The position numbers and the translations under genes are program-made. A DNA stretch of 64,000 nt, from positions 19,966 to 83,965 of the forward strand of contig JALFLM010000181.1 of assembly GCA_022774705.1 (NCBI GenBank), read 5' to 3'. The notes below the pieces were generated by a model, which was given only the letters and a program-made list of their open reading frames with translations, was not told the DNA's origin and made no database searches. Below are positions 26,809 through 35,844 of this stretch, piece after piece. Source of the stretch: Lachnospiraceae bacterium. GTDB lineage: Bacteria > Bacillota > Clostridia > Lachnospirales > Lachnospiraceae. Each line of letters starts with the position of its first letter. The stretch's first letter is position 1.

Positions 26809-26988
26809 TTATATAAACTGATTGGCTGCGGCGTCATATTCATAATCAATGGCAGCCAGTTTTTCAATGATTTCCTGTTTATCCTCTTCCAGATCTTCGC
26901 AGAGCGCATCCAGTGAAGAATAGAAATCCCGCAGCTTCATATTGACTGTGCTCAGCAGGATGACAGGGTCGTTGGGGAGTACTTTCAT
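26809..26988 (-). CDS. DUF4250 domain protein
   Basis: A 59-residue cytosolic protein beginning MKVLPNDPVILLSTVNMKLRD, the signature of DUF4250, a small acidic helical family common in Lachnospiraceae with no assigned function. The start at 26988 has AAAGGA 9 nt upstream on the minus strand; the ORF-track version from 27075 adds a tail that overlaps the upstream gene. It follows the MBL hydrolase gene at 49 nt and probably shares its transcript. Confidence 0.82.
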   Translation of the reverse strand: MKVLPNDPVILLSTVNMKLRDFYSSLDALCEDLEEDKQEIIEKLAAIDYEYDAAANQFI

Positions 26989-27037
26989 ATCGTTTTTTCC
27001 TTTCTGTGCAGAGTGATGTGTTTTCATCCTGCTTTGT

Positions 27038-27847
27038 CTAAAGCAGCAGGATTCGTTCCTCGTCATCCGGTACATAAAGATTGCCGGAGTAGTTCAGTTC
27101 ACCTTCAGCAAGATAGCGTCCCTTTCGGGTGGTAATGTCCGTTTTATCCTCGGTGTGCCAGAGTACCATGTTTTTAACATGGAGTCTTTCAGCCAGCTCA
27201 CAGGCATCCTTTACGGTGCTGTGATGTTTTTCATAGGGTCTGAAGCGTTCTGCGTCTTCATACATGCAGAATGCTTCGTGGAGCAGCCAGTCGCTGCCTC
27301 TGACATATTCAAAGCAGCACTCGTGGTACGGTTCGTCTCCGGTGAAGGAGAGTTTTTTGCCATTGCTCAGTATGGTGGTAAAACCGAATTGCTTTGCCTT
27401 GGTGGATTCGATGTCAAAGAAGGTAACCTGCAGACCGAGGATATCTTTTGTATCTCCGTTTTTCAGAGGCACGAAGAAAATCTGTTTTCCGATATAATCA
27501 CAGAACTTTTTCTGTACAGTCAGGCGGCACAGGGTCTCCAGTGTGGAAATCAGTTCTTCGTGGGCATAGACGTAAACCGGTTCGGTCAGCTGACCGGCTT
27601 TCATGCCGGATGCAAGAAGCCTGAAAAGCCAGACAAATCCCAGCGTGTGGTCGCAGTGCTCATGAGTCATAAAAATATGATGAATATTCTGAATGGAAAT
27701 CTGCATATTATGCAGCTTTTTTAAAATGGTATTGCCGCCGCCGCAGTCAACCAGAAAATACTCCTCTCCCTTTCGCAGAGCAAAACAGGTGTTGTAACAA
27801 GAGGTAACCATGGCGTTGCCTGTACCGATCACGTATAATTCTTCCAT
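27038..27847 (-). CDS. MBL-fold metallo-hydrolase (RNase Z-like)
   Basis: A 269-residue metallo-beta-lactamase-fold protein. The metal motif is THEHCDHTLG, with further ligand candidates in TGDEPYHE and HHSTVKDA. The layout (VIGTGNAMV at the N-terminus, VDCGGGNT) resembles the RNase Z/arylsulfatase-like branch, but length and end differ from classical tRNase Z, so a small-molecule hydrolase is equally possible. ATG at 27847 follows AGAAGGAG. The ORF-track start at 27907 lies in the argG terminator. Confidence 0.8.
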   Translation of the reverse strand: MEELYVIGTGNAMVTSCYNTCFALRKGEEYFLVDCGGGNTILKKLHNMQISIQNIHHIFMTHEHCDHTLGFVWLFRLLASGMKAGQLTEPVYVYAHEELISTLETLCRLTVQKKFCDYIGKQIFFVPLKNGDTKDILGLQVTFFDIESTKAKQFGFTTILSNGKKLSFTGDEPYHECCFEYVRGSDWLLHEAFCMYEDAERFRPYEKHHSTVKDACELAERLHVKNMVLWHTEDKTDITTRKGRYLAEGELNYSGNLYVPDDEERILLL

Positions 27848-27885
27848 TGGATCTCCTTCTGTCAGGATATGAAATCCCGCTTCAT

Positions 27886-27922
27886 ATAAAAAATATGGAA
27901 TCAGCATTTGCTGATTCCATAT
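27886..27922 (-). terminator. Terminator of argG
   Basis: A near-perfect palindrome: ATATGGAATCAGCA (27893-27906) and TGCTGATTCCATAT (27909-27922) with a 2-nt loop. On the minus strand it is followed by TTTTTT. Confidence 0.85.
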
Positions 27923-27975
27923 TATAGCACAGAATTTATCGCAGATATAGCCTGCAATTCTAAAGATTCTATGTA

Positions 27976-29193
27976 TTATTTATTATTTTTCTTCACTTCC
28001 TGCATCTTCATGGCACGTACCTTGGATGACAGGCCGTACAGTGTGATGAAGCCTTCTGCATCGTGATGATCGTATAAATCACCGGTTGTAAAAGATGCAA
28101 GGGATTCGTTGTACAGAGAGTAGGGTGATGTGGTACCCTGTTTGATAATGTTGCCTTTGTACAGTTTCATCTTTACCGTACCGGTTACGTACTGCTGGGT
28201 GCTTTCAATAAATGCCTGCAGAGCTTCACGTAAAGGTGTGAACCACTTGCCGCTGTAAACCTGATCGGCATACTGCACAGAGATCTGTCTCTTGGCAATT
28301 GTGGTATCCTTGTCAAGGATCAGCTCTTCCAGCTGCTGATGAGCTTCCATCAGAATGGTTCCGCCGGGAGTTTCATAAACGCCGCGGGACTTCATGCCTA
28401 CGATACGGTTCTCAACGATATCAACGATACCGATACCGTGTTTGCCGCCCAGTTCATTGAGCTTTCTGATAATATCGGAAACCTTCATCCGTTCTCCGTT
28501 AATGGCCGTGGGAACACCCTTTTCAAAGTCAATGGAGAGTTCTTCCGGTTCATCGGGAGCTTTTTCGGGAGTCACGCCCAGTACCAGCAGGTGATCGTAG
28601 TTGGGAGCACTGGCGGGATCTTCCAGCTCCAGACCTTCATGGCTGATGTGCCACAGGTTTCTGTCACGGCTGTAGCTGTTGTCAGCAGAGAAAGGAAGAT
28701 AGATATCGTGGTCTTCACAGTACTTGATCTCCTCATCACGGGAAGAAATATTCCAGGTTCTCCAGGGAGCGATGATCTTCAGATCGGGAGCCAGAGCTTT
28801 GATGCCCAGCTCGAAACGAACCTGATCGTTGCCCTTGCCGGTTGCACCGTGGCAGATGGCAACAGCGCCTTCCTTACGGGCAATCTCCACCAGCTTTTTG
28901 GCGATTACGGGTCTTGCCATGGCAGTACCCATCAGATATTTGTTCTCGTAAACAGCGTTGGCCTGCACACAGGGAACAACATACTCATCACAGAATTCAT
29001 CAACAACATCTTCGATATAGAGTTTAATGGCGCCGCTGACTCTGGCTCTTTCATCCAGGCCGTCCAGCTCATTGCCCTGGCCCACGTCGATACAGCAGCA
29101 TACTACATCATAATCATAGTTTTCTTTTAACCAGGGGATGATCGCTGTGGTATCAAGTCCGCCTGAATACGCAAGTATAACTTTTTCTTTCAT
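27976..29193 (-). CDS. argG: Argininosuccinate synthase
   Basis: A 405-residue cytosolic enzyme that condenses citrulline and aspartate using ATP, the penultimate step of arginine synthesis. The PP-loop AYSGGLDTTAIIPWLKE, GATGKGNDQVRFE and SRGVYETPGGTIL are diagnostic. Length is normal. It is transcribed away from argC and ends at its own terminator. argH and argF are not in the window. Confidence 0.98.
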   Translation of the reverse strand: MKEKVILAYSGGLDTTAIIPWLKENYDYDVVCCCIDVGQGNELDGLDERARVSGAIKLYIEDVVDEFCDEYVVPCVQANAVYENKYLMGTAMARPVIAKKLVEIARKEGAVAICHGATGKGNDQVRFELGIKALAPDLKIIAPWRTWNISSRDEEIKYCEDHDIYLPFSADNSYSRDRNLWHISHEGLELEDPASAPNYDHLLVLGVTPEKAPDEPEELSIDFEKGVPTAINGERMKVSDIIRKLNELGGKHGIGIVDIVENRIVGMKSRGVYETPGGTILMEAHQQLEELILDKDTTIAKRQISVQYADQVYSGKWFTPLREALQAFIESTQQYVTGTVKMKLYKGNIIKQGTTSPYSLYNESLASFTTGDLYDHHDAEGFITLYGLSSKVRAMKMQEVKKNNK

Positions 29194-29325
29194 ATTAGGA
29201 ACCCCTTTTCTGGTTATAGTTAAGATATTCGATTTTCTGTAAAATACCCTTCAAAAAAAGTATAAAAATACAATAAAACCGAAATCTGGTACTCATCCTG
29301 TCTCTTCTTGAAGAATTACTTGATT

Positions 29326-29354
29326 AATATACAACAAAGTGGTATGATTTGCAA
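29326..29354 (-). promoter_or_regulatory. Promoter of argG
   Basis: On the minus strand TTGCAA (29354-29349), 17-nt spacer, TATATT (29331-29326). It leaves a leader of about 125 nt containing a TTCTTCAAGAA palindrome near its start, a possible operator. Confidence 0.65.
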
Positions 29355-29395
29355 GGGAAAATTTGTAATCAAGGGATTGTTTTCTCAAAAAATAA

Positions 29396-29424
29396 TTGCA
29401 TAATATGCAGAAAAGATGTATAAT
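29396..29424 (+). promoter_or_regulatory. Promoter of argC with overlapping palindrome
   Basis: TTGCAT (29396-29401), 17-nt spacer, TATAAT (29419-29424). The -35 overlaps the palindrome TGCATAATATGCA (29397-29409), a candidate operator; it is not an obvious ArgR box. The leader, about 155 nt, holds a hairpin AAAACTC/GAGTTTT near 29452-29487 with a T-run, then a GC-rich segment and the small reading frame at 29554. Confidence 0.75.
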
Positions 29425-29553
29425 TATTCTCGCTCTCATAGGATGTAATACTGAAAACTCACTGTCACTGCGGCGGAGAGTTTTTTTATCTCAGACGGAG
29501 CGGGGGCGGGACAGAATCCGCGCATGAGAATTTATTATCGAATGAGGAAGGAG

Positions 29554-29583
29554 ATGTCTGCCGGTACACACCGGCGGCGGTGA
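29554..29583 (+). CDS. Putative arginine leader peptide upstream of argC
   Basis: A nine-codon frame, MSAGTHRRR, with GAGGAAGG just upstream of its ATG. Its last three codons are CGG-CGG-CGG and its TGA ends 5 nt before the argC ATG. The hairpin GCCGG-TACACA-CCGGC (29560-29575) lies inside it. argC itself has only a weak GGTG site, so initiation of argC is probably coupled to translation of this frame. A regulatory role in arginine sensing is inference; nothing comparable is known to me for argC. Confidence 0.5.
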   Translation: MSAGTHRRR

Positions 29584-29588
29584 ACATT

Positions 29589-30629
29589 ATGATTAAAGCA
29601 GGTATTATCGGTTCCACTGGTTATGCTGGAGCAGAACTTGTCAGATTACTGTATCAGCATGAGGAAGCGGAGGTAGTCTGGTATGGCTCCAGAAGCTATG
29701 TGGATAAAAAGTATTACAGCGTATACCCCAACATGTTTGAAATTATAGATGCGGACTGTCTGGATGACAACATGGCAGAGCTTGCCGAAAGGGTGGATGT
29801 GATCTTTACGGCAACTCCTCAGGGACTGTGCGCTTCCCTTGTCAATGAAGATATTTTATCAAAGGTGAAAATCGTTGATCTGAGTGCCGATTTCCGTCTG
29901 AAGGATGTGGATGTGTATGAAAAATGGTATAAAATTCAGCATAAGAGTCCTCAGTTTATTCCGGAAGCTGTGTACGGGCTGTGCGAGGTCAACAGAGAGC
30001 AGGTTAAAAGCGCAAGGCTGGTGGCCAATCCCGGCTGCTATACGACATGTTCCATTCTGACGGCGTATCCGCTGGTTAAGGAAGGGCTCATCAATCCCGA
30101 TACACTGATCATCGACGCCAAGTCGGGAACTTCCGGTGCAGGCCGCGGTGCCAAGGTGGACAACCTGTTCTGTGAAGTCAATGAGAATATGAAGGCCTAC
30201 GGTGTTACGACACACAGGCATACACCTGAAATCGAGGAACAGCTGGGTTATGCATGCGGCAGAAAAATCATGGTTAATTTTACACCTCATCTTGTGCCCA
30301 TGCAGAGAGGCATTCTGGCTACGGAATATGCGTCTCTGATGCCCGGTGTGACTGCAGCTGATATCCGCAGCGCTTATGATAAGTATTATAAAGAAGAAAA
30401 ATTTGTCCGTGTACTGCCGGAGGGTATGGTGCCTCAGACACGCTTTGTGGAAGGCAGCAATTATGTGGATGTGAATTTTGTAGTGGATGAACGGACCGGC
30501 CGGGTGGTTATGATGGGAGCCATGGATAATCTGGTTAAAGGTGCTGCAGGTCAGGCGGTTCAGAATATGAATCTGCTGTTCGGTCTGCCGGAGGATATGG
30601 GGCTGAAGCAGGTACCCATGTTCCCGTAA
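29589..30629 (+). CDS. argC: N-acetyl-gamma-glutamyl-phosphate reductase
   Basis: A 346-residue NADPH-dependent reductase for the third step of arginine synthesis. The N-terminal IIGSTGYAGAELVRLL binds NADP, and NPGCYTTCS holds the catalytic Cys. ATG 29589 (MIKAGIIG) is preferred to the ORF-track GTG at 29580, as it gives the usual family N-terminus. It is followed by argB and argD in one run; argJ, often between argC and argB, is absent. Confidence 0.96.
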   Translation: MIKAGIIGSTGYAGAELVRLLYQHEEAEVVWYGSRSYVDKKYYSVYPNMFEIIDADCLDDNMAELAERVDVIFTATPQGLCASLVNEDILSKVKIVDLSADFRLKDVDVYEKWYKIQHKSPQFIPEAVYGLCEVNREQVKSARLVANPGCYTTCSILTAYPLVKEGLINPDTLIIDAKSGTSGAGRGAKVDNLFCEVNENMKAYGVTTHRHTPEIEEQLGYACGRKIMVNFTPHLVPMQRGILATEYASLMPGVTAADIRSAYDKYYKEEKFVRVLPEGMVPQTRFVEGSNYVDVNFVVDERTGRVVMMGAMDNLVKGAAGQAVQNMNLLFGLPEDMGLKQVPMFP

Positions 30630-30701
30630 ATGAACCATGGCGGGATATAAAGCAGCCCGGTATGAAAAAACTGTAAAATCAGAAGAGGGAAAGGAAAAAC
30701 T

Positions 30702-31613
30702 ATGACAGATAATAAATCAATGGATGAAATGGATGAGATTATGAAAAAAGCGGAAGTGCTGATAGAAGCTCTTCCTTATATACAGCGGTTCAACCGCAAA
30801 ATCATTGTGGTAAAATACGGCGGAAGTGCCATGGTGGATGATGAGCTGAAACGCAGCGTGATCGCAGATGTGGTGCTGCTGAAGCTGGTTGGATTCAAGC
30901 CGATCATTGTACATGGCGGCGGTAAGGAAATCAGCAGATGGGTTTCCAAAACCGGTATGGAACCGCATTTTATCAACGGTCTCCGTGTAACAGATGAACC
31001 GACTATGGAAATTGCGGAGATGGTATTGAACCGGGTGAATAAGAGCCTGGTACAGATGATTCAGCAGCTGGGTGTCAGAGGCGTCGGCATCAGCGGCAAG
31101 GACGGAGGACTGCTTCACGTTCAGAAGCGGTATTCAGATGGACAGGATATCGGCTATGTGGGAGAAATCGACGCGGTGGATCCCAAGATCCTGTATGATT
31201 TACTGGAAAAGGATTTCCTTCCTGTTGTCTGCCCCATCGGTTACGATGACAATTATGATACCTACAATATCAATGCAGACGACGCAGCCTGTGCCATTGC
31301 CAAAGCGGTTAAGGCGGAAAAACTGGCATTTTTATCGGATATTGAAGGTGTTTACAGAGATTTTAACGATAAATCCACTCTGATCTCCGAACTGGAGCTG
31401 GGGGAAGCAGAACGATTTATAAAAGAAGGTTTTGTGGGCGGAGGTATGATTCCGAAGCTTGGCAACTGTATCGAAGCCCTGAAGGAAGGCGTTTCCCGGG
31501 TACATATTCTGGACGGAAGAATCCCCCACTGCCTGCTTCTGGAGATTTTCACCAACAGAGGTATCGGTACCGCAATTCTGAATCACAAGGAGGAGAGATA
31601 CTATCATGAGTAA
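30702..31613 (+). CDS. argB: Acetylglutamate kinase
   Basis: A 303-residue amino-acid kinase for the second step of arginine synthesis. [21 protein letters not shown] and [10 protein letters not shown] are characteristic. The N-terminal extension (about 25 residues, [20 protein letters not shown]) resembles that of arginine-inhibited hexameric enzymes, suggesting feedback control. GAGGGAAAGG precedes ATG 30702. The 3' end overlaps argD by 8 bases. Confidence 0.96.
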   Translation: MTDNKSMDEMDEIMKKAEVLIEALPYIQRFNRKIIVVKYGGSAMVDDELKRSVIADVVLLKLVGFKPIIVHGGGKEISRWVSKTGMEPHFINGLRVTDEPTMEIAEMVLNRVNKSLVQMIQQLGVRGVGISGKDGGLLHVQKRYSDGQDIGYVGEIDAVDPKILYDLLEKDFLPVVCPIGYDDNYDTYNINADDAACAIAKAVKAEKLAFLSDIEGVYRDFNDKSTLISELELGEAERFIKEGFVGGGMIPKLGNCIEALKEGVSRVHILDGRIPHCLLLEIFTNRGIGTAILNHKEERYYHE

Positions 31614-32820
31614 CACGATCGAAAAGCTGAAAGCAATGCCGAAGGAAGACGCGATTGCCTGTGCGGAGGACGTTCTCCTTCATACCTACAATCGTTATCA
31701 GATTATACTGGAAAAAGGCGAGGGTATGTATCTGTATGATTCGGAAGGAAAAAAATATCTTGATTTCTGCGCCGGAATTGCTGTTTTTGCTCTGGGATAC
31801 AAAAATGAAAAGTTTAACAACGCTGTGAAGGATCAGGTGGATAAGCTGGTTCATACCTCCAATTACTATTATAATTTCCCTTCCATCGCAGCTGCACAGA
31901 AGCTGACAAAAGCAGCCCGTATGGATAGAGTATTCTTCACCAACAGCGGTACGGAGGCCATCGAAGGTGCCATTAAAACAGCAAGAAAATATGCATTTAA
32001 CAAAGATGGAAGGACCGATCATGAGATTATTGCCATGAATCATTCCTTCCACGGCAGAAGTATGGGCGCTTTGTCTGTTACAGGCAATCCCCATTATCAG
32101 GAGGCATTCAGACCGCTGATCGGCGGTGTGAAATTCGCTGATTACAATGATCTGGACAGCGTAAAAGCGCTGGTGACCGATAAAACCTGTGCCATTATTC
32201 TGGAGCCGGTTCAGGGGGAAGGCGGTATTTATCCTGCCGCAGAAGAATTCCTGAAAGGCCTGCGGGTGTTGTGTGATGAGAAGGATATTCTGCTGATTTT
32301 CGATGAGATTCAGTGCGGTATGGGCAGAACCGGTGAGATGTTTGCCTGTCAGAGATACGGCGTGGATCCGGACGTGATGACGGTGGCAAAGGCACTGGGC
32401 TGCGGGCTTCCCGTGGGAGCATTTCTGGTGAAGGAAAAAGCAGCTTCTCTGGTGGCAGGAGATCATGGCAGCACATATGGCGGCAATCCGCTGGTGGGTG
32501 CGGCTGCCAATGCGGTTTTCGATATTTTCGAAGAAGAACATATTCTTGATAATGTGCGGGAAACAGGAAGCTATCTCTATGAAAAGCTGGAAGCTGTTGC
32601 CAAAGCTCATGAGGAGATCGTGGATCACAGAGGTGTGGGCTTTATGCAGGGGCTGGAATTTTCTGTTCCCGTGGGTCCCATTGTTTCAAAATGTATTGAA
32701 AGCGGCCTGATTCTGATCTCGGCAGGCGCTGATACGATCCGGTTTATTCCTCCGCTGATTGCCCGTAAAGAACATGTGGATCAGATGGTGGAGATTCTCG
32801 AGTCATGTCTGAAAAAATAA
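31606..32820 (+). CDS. argD: Acetylornithine aminotransferase
   Basis: A 404-residue class III PLP aminotransferase that converts N-acetylglutamate semialdehyde to N-acetylornithine. [26 protein letters not shown] and [11 protein letters not shown] (with the PLP lysine) are intact. AAGGAGGAG precedes ATG 31606, within the end of argB. It overlaps the following CLC gene by 16 bases. Confidence 0.96.
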   Translation: MSNTIEKLKAMPKEDAIACAEDVLLHTYNRYQIILEKGEGMYLYDSEGKKYLDFCAGIAVFALGYKNEKFNNAVKDQVDKLVHTSNYYYNFPSIAAAQKLTKAARMDRVFFTNSGTEAIEGAIKTARKYAFNKDGRTDHEIIAMNHSFHGRSMGALSVTGNPHYQEAFRPLIGGVKFADYNDLDSVKALVTDKTCAIILEPVQGEGGIYPAAEEFLKGLRVLCDEKDILLIFDEIQCGMGRTGEMFACQRYGVDPDVMTVAKALGCGLPVGAFLVKEKAASLVAGDHGSTYGGNPLVGAAANAVFDIFEEEHILDNVRETGSYLYEKLEAVAKAHEEIVDHRGVGFMQGLEFSVPVGPIVSKCIESGLILISAGADTIRFIPPLIARKEHVDQMVEILESCLKK

Positions 32821-34151
32821 AAAGAGAAGAAAAAAACGCGGAGAAAAAAACAGTGAAGGCCTCCGTGCAGGATGAGATCGATTACGTAAAAGGAGAGATG
32901 AGCCACCTGAAGGAACATACGACGGAACGAATTGTAACCATGGGAAGCGGGCTGCGTTCTTTTGCAGAGTGGGCTGCTTTTGGTGTTCTGGTCGGGCTGG
33001 CTGCCGGTTTTGTGGCATCTGTTTTCGGTCTGCTTCTGGGTGAGATCACAGCTTACAGAATGACCCATCCCCAGCTGATTCTGGGACTGCCCTTTGCCGG
33101 GCTCTCCATAGTGTTCCTGTATTATCATTTCGGGGAGTCGGGTGATGGGGGAACCAATCTGGTGCTTGATTCTGTGAGAAAAGGCGGTAATGTTCCCTGG
33201 TATGTGGCGGTACGTATCTTCCTGGCGACGGCGGTTACCCATCTGTTCGGCGGTTCTGCGGGACGTGAGGGGGCAGCGCTGCAGCTGGGAGGTTCCATCA
33301 GTTCCACACTGGCAAAAATCCTGCACCGGGAGGACAAAAACCCGACCATCACCGTTATGTGCGGTATGAGCGCGGCTTTTTCCGCTCTTTTCGGTACGCC
33401 GCTGGCTGCTGCCGTTTTTGCCATGGAAGTGGTTAATGTGGGGAAGATGTATTATCCTGCACTGGTGCCCTGCAGTTTTGCAGCACTGGTCGGTTCCATG
33501 GTGGCAAAGGCCATGGGCGTGGAAAGTGAAGTTTTCGATATGTTTGCCATACCGGAGCTGACAGCAGTTACATTTGTGAAGGTTCTGATTCTTGCGGCCG
33601 GATGTGCGCTGGTCAGCATGCTGTTCTGCATCATTCTTCATGGGGCGCATACCTTTTTTCACAGGCCCATCTGGAATAAATATGTGTCCGTTTTCACGGC
33701 AGGTACGGTGGTTGTGCTGCTGACGGTGCTGGTGAATTCTTCTGATTACATGGGGACAGGAATGCATGTGATTGCCCGGGCTATTGAAGGGGAGGTCCGG
33801 CCGGAAGCATTTCTTTTGAAGATTGTTTTCACGGCGCTGACTCTGGGTGCCTGCTATAAAGGCGGAGAAATCGTTCCTTCCTTTTTCGTGGGAGCCACCT
33901 TCGGCTGTATTGCAGGGCAGATTCTCGGTCTTTCACCGTCCCTCTGTGCAGGCGTCGGCATGGTATCCGTATTCTGCGGCGTAACAAACTGCCCCATCAG
34001 TTCTCTGCTGATTGCAGCCGAACTGTTCGGTTTTGAAGGAATCCACTATTTCCTTATCGGTGTGGTTGTAAGTTACACGCTGTCAGGATATTACACTCTG
34101 TATTCCAGCCAGAAGATCATTTACAGAAAATACAGACAAAAAAGGATGTAA
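32805..34151 (+). CDS. CLC-family chloride/anion channel or antiporter (divergent)
   Basis: A 448-residue membrane protein with about ten hydrophobic segments after a charged N-terminal cytoplasmic region of about 50 residues. The CLC hallmark GGSAGREGAALQLGG (with the gating Glu) and FGTPLAAAVFAMEV are present. The first selectivity motif, GSGIP in classical CLC proteins, instead reads GDGGTN, so ion selectivity is uncertain; the fluoride branch is one possibility. No fluoride riboswitch precedes it. Its start lies inside argD, so it is cotranscribed with arginine genes without an obvious functional link. Confidence 0.85.
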   Translation: MSEKIKREEKNAEKKTVKASVQDEIDYVKGEMSHLKEHTTERIVTMGSGLRSFAEWAAFGVLVGLAAGFVASVFGLLLGEITAYRMTHPQLILGLPFAGLSIVFLYYHFGESGDGGTNLVLDSVRKGGNVPWYVAVRIFLATAVTHLFGGSAGREGAALQLGGSISSTLAKILHREDKNPTITVMCGMSAAFSALFGTPLAAAVFAMEVVNVGKMYYPALVPCSFAALVGSMVAKAMGVESEVFDMFAIPELTAVTFVKVLILAAGCALVSMLFCIILHGAHTFFHRPIWNKYVSVFTAGTVVVLLTVLVNSSDYMGTGMHVIARAIEGEVRPEAFLLKIVFTALTLGACYKGGEIVPSFFVGATFGCIAGQILGLSPSLCAGVGMVSVFCGVTNCPISSLLIAAELFGFEGIHYFLIGVVVSYTLSGYYTLYSSQKIIYRKYRQKRM

Positions 34152-34203
34152 AATCTTAATAAATCTTTAAGGACTTTTTATAATTTATTCAGAGGTGAAG
34201 ATA

Positions 34204-34232
34204 TTGCTTTATTGTTCCGATTTGGTTACAAT
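34204..34232 (+). promoter_or_regulatory. Promoter of the comEA operon
   Basis: TTGCTT (34204-34209), 17-nt spacer, TACAAT (34227-34232). Upstream, a second -10-like TATAAT occurs at 34179-34184 near CTTAATAAATCTTTAAGGA. Confidence 0.65.
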
Positions 34233-34278
34233 GTAGAGTACGGGACAGGTATTCCGATCTGCAGGGAAAGGAGTACCG

Positions 34279-35091
34279 ATGAAATACAGGCGCATAAAAG
34301 CAATAGCAATCCTTGTGATATTCCTGACTGCAGGAGTGCTTTACAGCGCAGATCGCAGTCAGGATATTTTTTTGTATGATAATGGTTTTTCGACCGGAGA
34401 GGAAACAGCTGCCCGCAGCGGGCCGGAGGCTGACGGCAGGGCAGAGGATTCCGGTGAATCAGCGGTCCCCGGCGAAAAGAGCGCCGGAGAACCGGCATCC
34501 GGTACAGGAACAGCATCCGGTACAGGAACAGCATCCGGTACAGGAACAACATCCGGTACAGGAACAACATCCGGTACAGAACCGGCATCCGGTGAGGGCA
34601 ACATATTGGAATCCGGGTCGGAGGTGCTGGTTCATGTTCATGTATGCGGAGCAGTGAAGAAGGCTGGTGTATACCTGCTTCCTGACAATTCCATTGTGGC
34701 GGATGCCATAGAGGAAGCCGGAGGCGTTGTGAAAGGCGGAGCCGTGGATTATCTGAATCTGGCGGGAACTGTATCGGAAGGTGATAAGATTTATGTCCCT
34801 TATCTGAAGGATGTGGAAGAACCCTGCGGTGTGGTGCTGCAGCCGTCTTCCGGTTCGGGAGCCCAGTCCGGACAGGGAGAGGGAAGCAGCAAAGCGGATA
34901 CTCTGGTGAATATCAATACTGCGGACAGTGCACAGCTTATGACGCTGCCCGGTATCGGGCAGACCAGAGCAGATGCGATCATTGCTTATCGGGAATCCCG
35001 GGGGGATTTTCAGAAGATTGAAGATATCATGAAGGTTTCCGGCATTAAAGAAGGGGCATTTAACAAAATCAGAGACCGGATAACGGTCTGA
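34279..35091 (+). CDS. comEA: ComEA-like DNA-binding competence protein (SLBB plus helix-hairpin-helix)
   Basis: A 270-residue membrane-anchored protein. An uncleaved signal anchor (about 5-23) is followed by a low-complexity linker made of Gly-Thr/Ser repeats (about 70-105), an SLBB domain (VHVCGAVKKAGVYLLP), and a C-terminal helix-hairpin-helix pair (VNINTADSAQLMTLPGIGQTRA). ComEA binds DNA outside the membrane and passes it to ComEC. GGAAAGGAG precedes ATG 34279. comEC is four genes downstream. Confidence 0.9.
   Translation: MKYRRIKAIAILVIFLTAGVLYSADRSQDIFLYDNGFSTGEETAARSGPEADGRAEDSGESAVPGEKSAGEPASGTGTASGTGTASGTGTTSGTGTTSGTEPASGEGNILESGSEVLVHVHVCGAVKKAGVYLLPDNSIVADAIEEAGGVVKGGAVDYLNLAGTVSEGDKIYVPYLKDVEEPCGVVLQPSSGSGAQSGQGEGSSKADTLVNINTADSAQLMTLPGIGQTRADAIIAYRESRGDFQKIEDIMKVSGIKEGAFNKIRDRITV
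34495..34590 (+). repeat. About five 18-nt tandem repeats inside comEA
   Basis: Units of GCATCCGGTACAGGAACA start at 34495, 34513, 34531, 34549 and 34567, with small changes, encoding the linker ASGTGT/TSGTGT. Copy number is likely to vary without breaking the frame. Confidence 0.92.
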
Positions 35092-35133
35092 ATAAGGGCA
35101 GCCGCAGAGAAGACTGCTTTGGAGGATGAAGTT

Positions 35134-35832
35134 ATGAGTAAGAAGATTCTGGTTGTGGATGATGAGAAGCTGATTGTGAAAGGAATCAAATTCAGTCTTC
35201 AGCAGGAAGGCTGGGAAGTGGACTGTGCATATGACGGTGGTGAGGCACTGGAGATGGCAAAGCAGACAGAGTATGATATGGTTCTGCTGGATTTGATGCT
35301 GCCCGTGTATGAAGGTACGGCAGTGTGCCGTATGATCCGCGAGTTTTCCAACATGCCGATTATCATGCTGACAGCCAAGAACAGTGATATGGATAAGATT
35401 CTTGGTCTGGAATATGGTGCGGATGATTATGTGACAAAGCCTTTCAATCTTCTTGAAGTAAAAGCGCGGATTAAGGCGATTATGCGCCGGAGTGCGAAGC
35501 AGGAGAAAAAAGAAGAGGAGAATACGTCACGGATTATTGCGGGAGATCTGGTTCTGGACAGAGAAAGCCGCACCGTTGCCATCAGCGGCAAAGATATCAA
35601 TCTGACAGCCAAGGAATTTGATCTTCTGGAGCTGCTGCTTTTAAATCCCGGTAAGGTTTACAGCCGGGAAAAACTGCTGAATATTGTCTGGGGCTATGAA
35701 TATCCCGGCGATGTGCGTACAGTTGACGTTCATGTCAGAAGACTGCGTGAGAAGATTGAAAAGACCCCCAGTGATCCCAAATATGTGCAGACCAAGTGGG
35801 GAGTCGGATATTATTTCAAAGGACAGCAGTAG
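35134..35832 (+). CDS. OmpR/PhoB-family response regulator
   Basis: A 232-residue regulator: receiver domain (phosphoacceptor Asp53 in LLDLML, acidic pocket DDE near residue 9, conserved TKPF) and a winged-helix DNA-binding domain (about 130-230, DVRTVDVHVRRLREKIE). WalR/PhoP-like. GGAGG precedes ATG 35134 by 8 nt. It is followed 13 nt later by its kinase. Confidence 0.93.
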   Translation: MSKKILVVDDEKLIVKGIKFSLQQEGWEVDCAYDGGEALEMAKQTEYDMVLLDLMLPVYEGTAVCRMIREFSNMPIIMLTAKNSDMDKILGLEYGADDYVTKPFNLLEVKARIKAIMRRSAKQEKKEEENTSRIIAGDLVLDRESRTVAISGKDINLTAKEFDLLELLLLNPGKVYSREKLLNIVWGYEYPGDVRTVDVHVRRLREKIEKTPSDPKYVQTKWGVGYYFKGQQ

Positions 35833-35844
35833 TTGGTGGAATTT

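Noticed and set aside
31549-32628. Minus-strand 359-residue frame opposite argD
   Set aside because: Shadow of argD; low-complexity translation, no start signals.
32700-32805. Fluoride riboswitch before the CLC gene
   Set aside because: The CLC start lies inside argD coding sequence, and no riboswitch motif is visible.
34152-34278. Pho-type direct repeats (CTTAATAAATCTTTAAGG) that would link the downstream two-component system to its own operon
   Set aside because: The match is short and AT-rich; no second well spaced repeat supports it.
34495-34590. CRISPR-like repeats in comEA
   Set aside because: Repeats are in-frame coding sequence for a protein linker, with no spacers.
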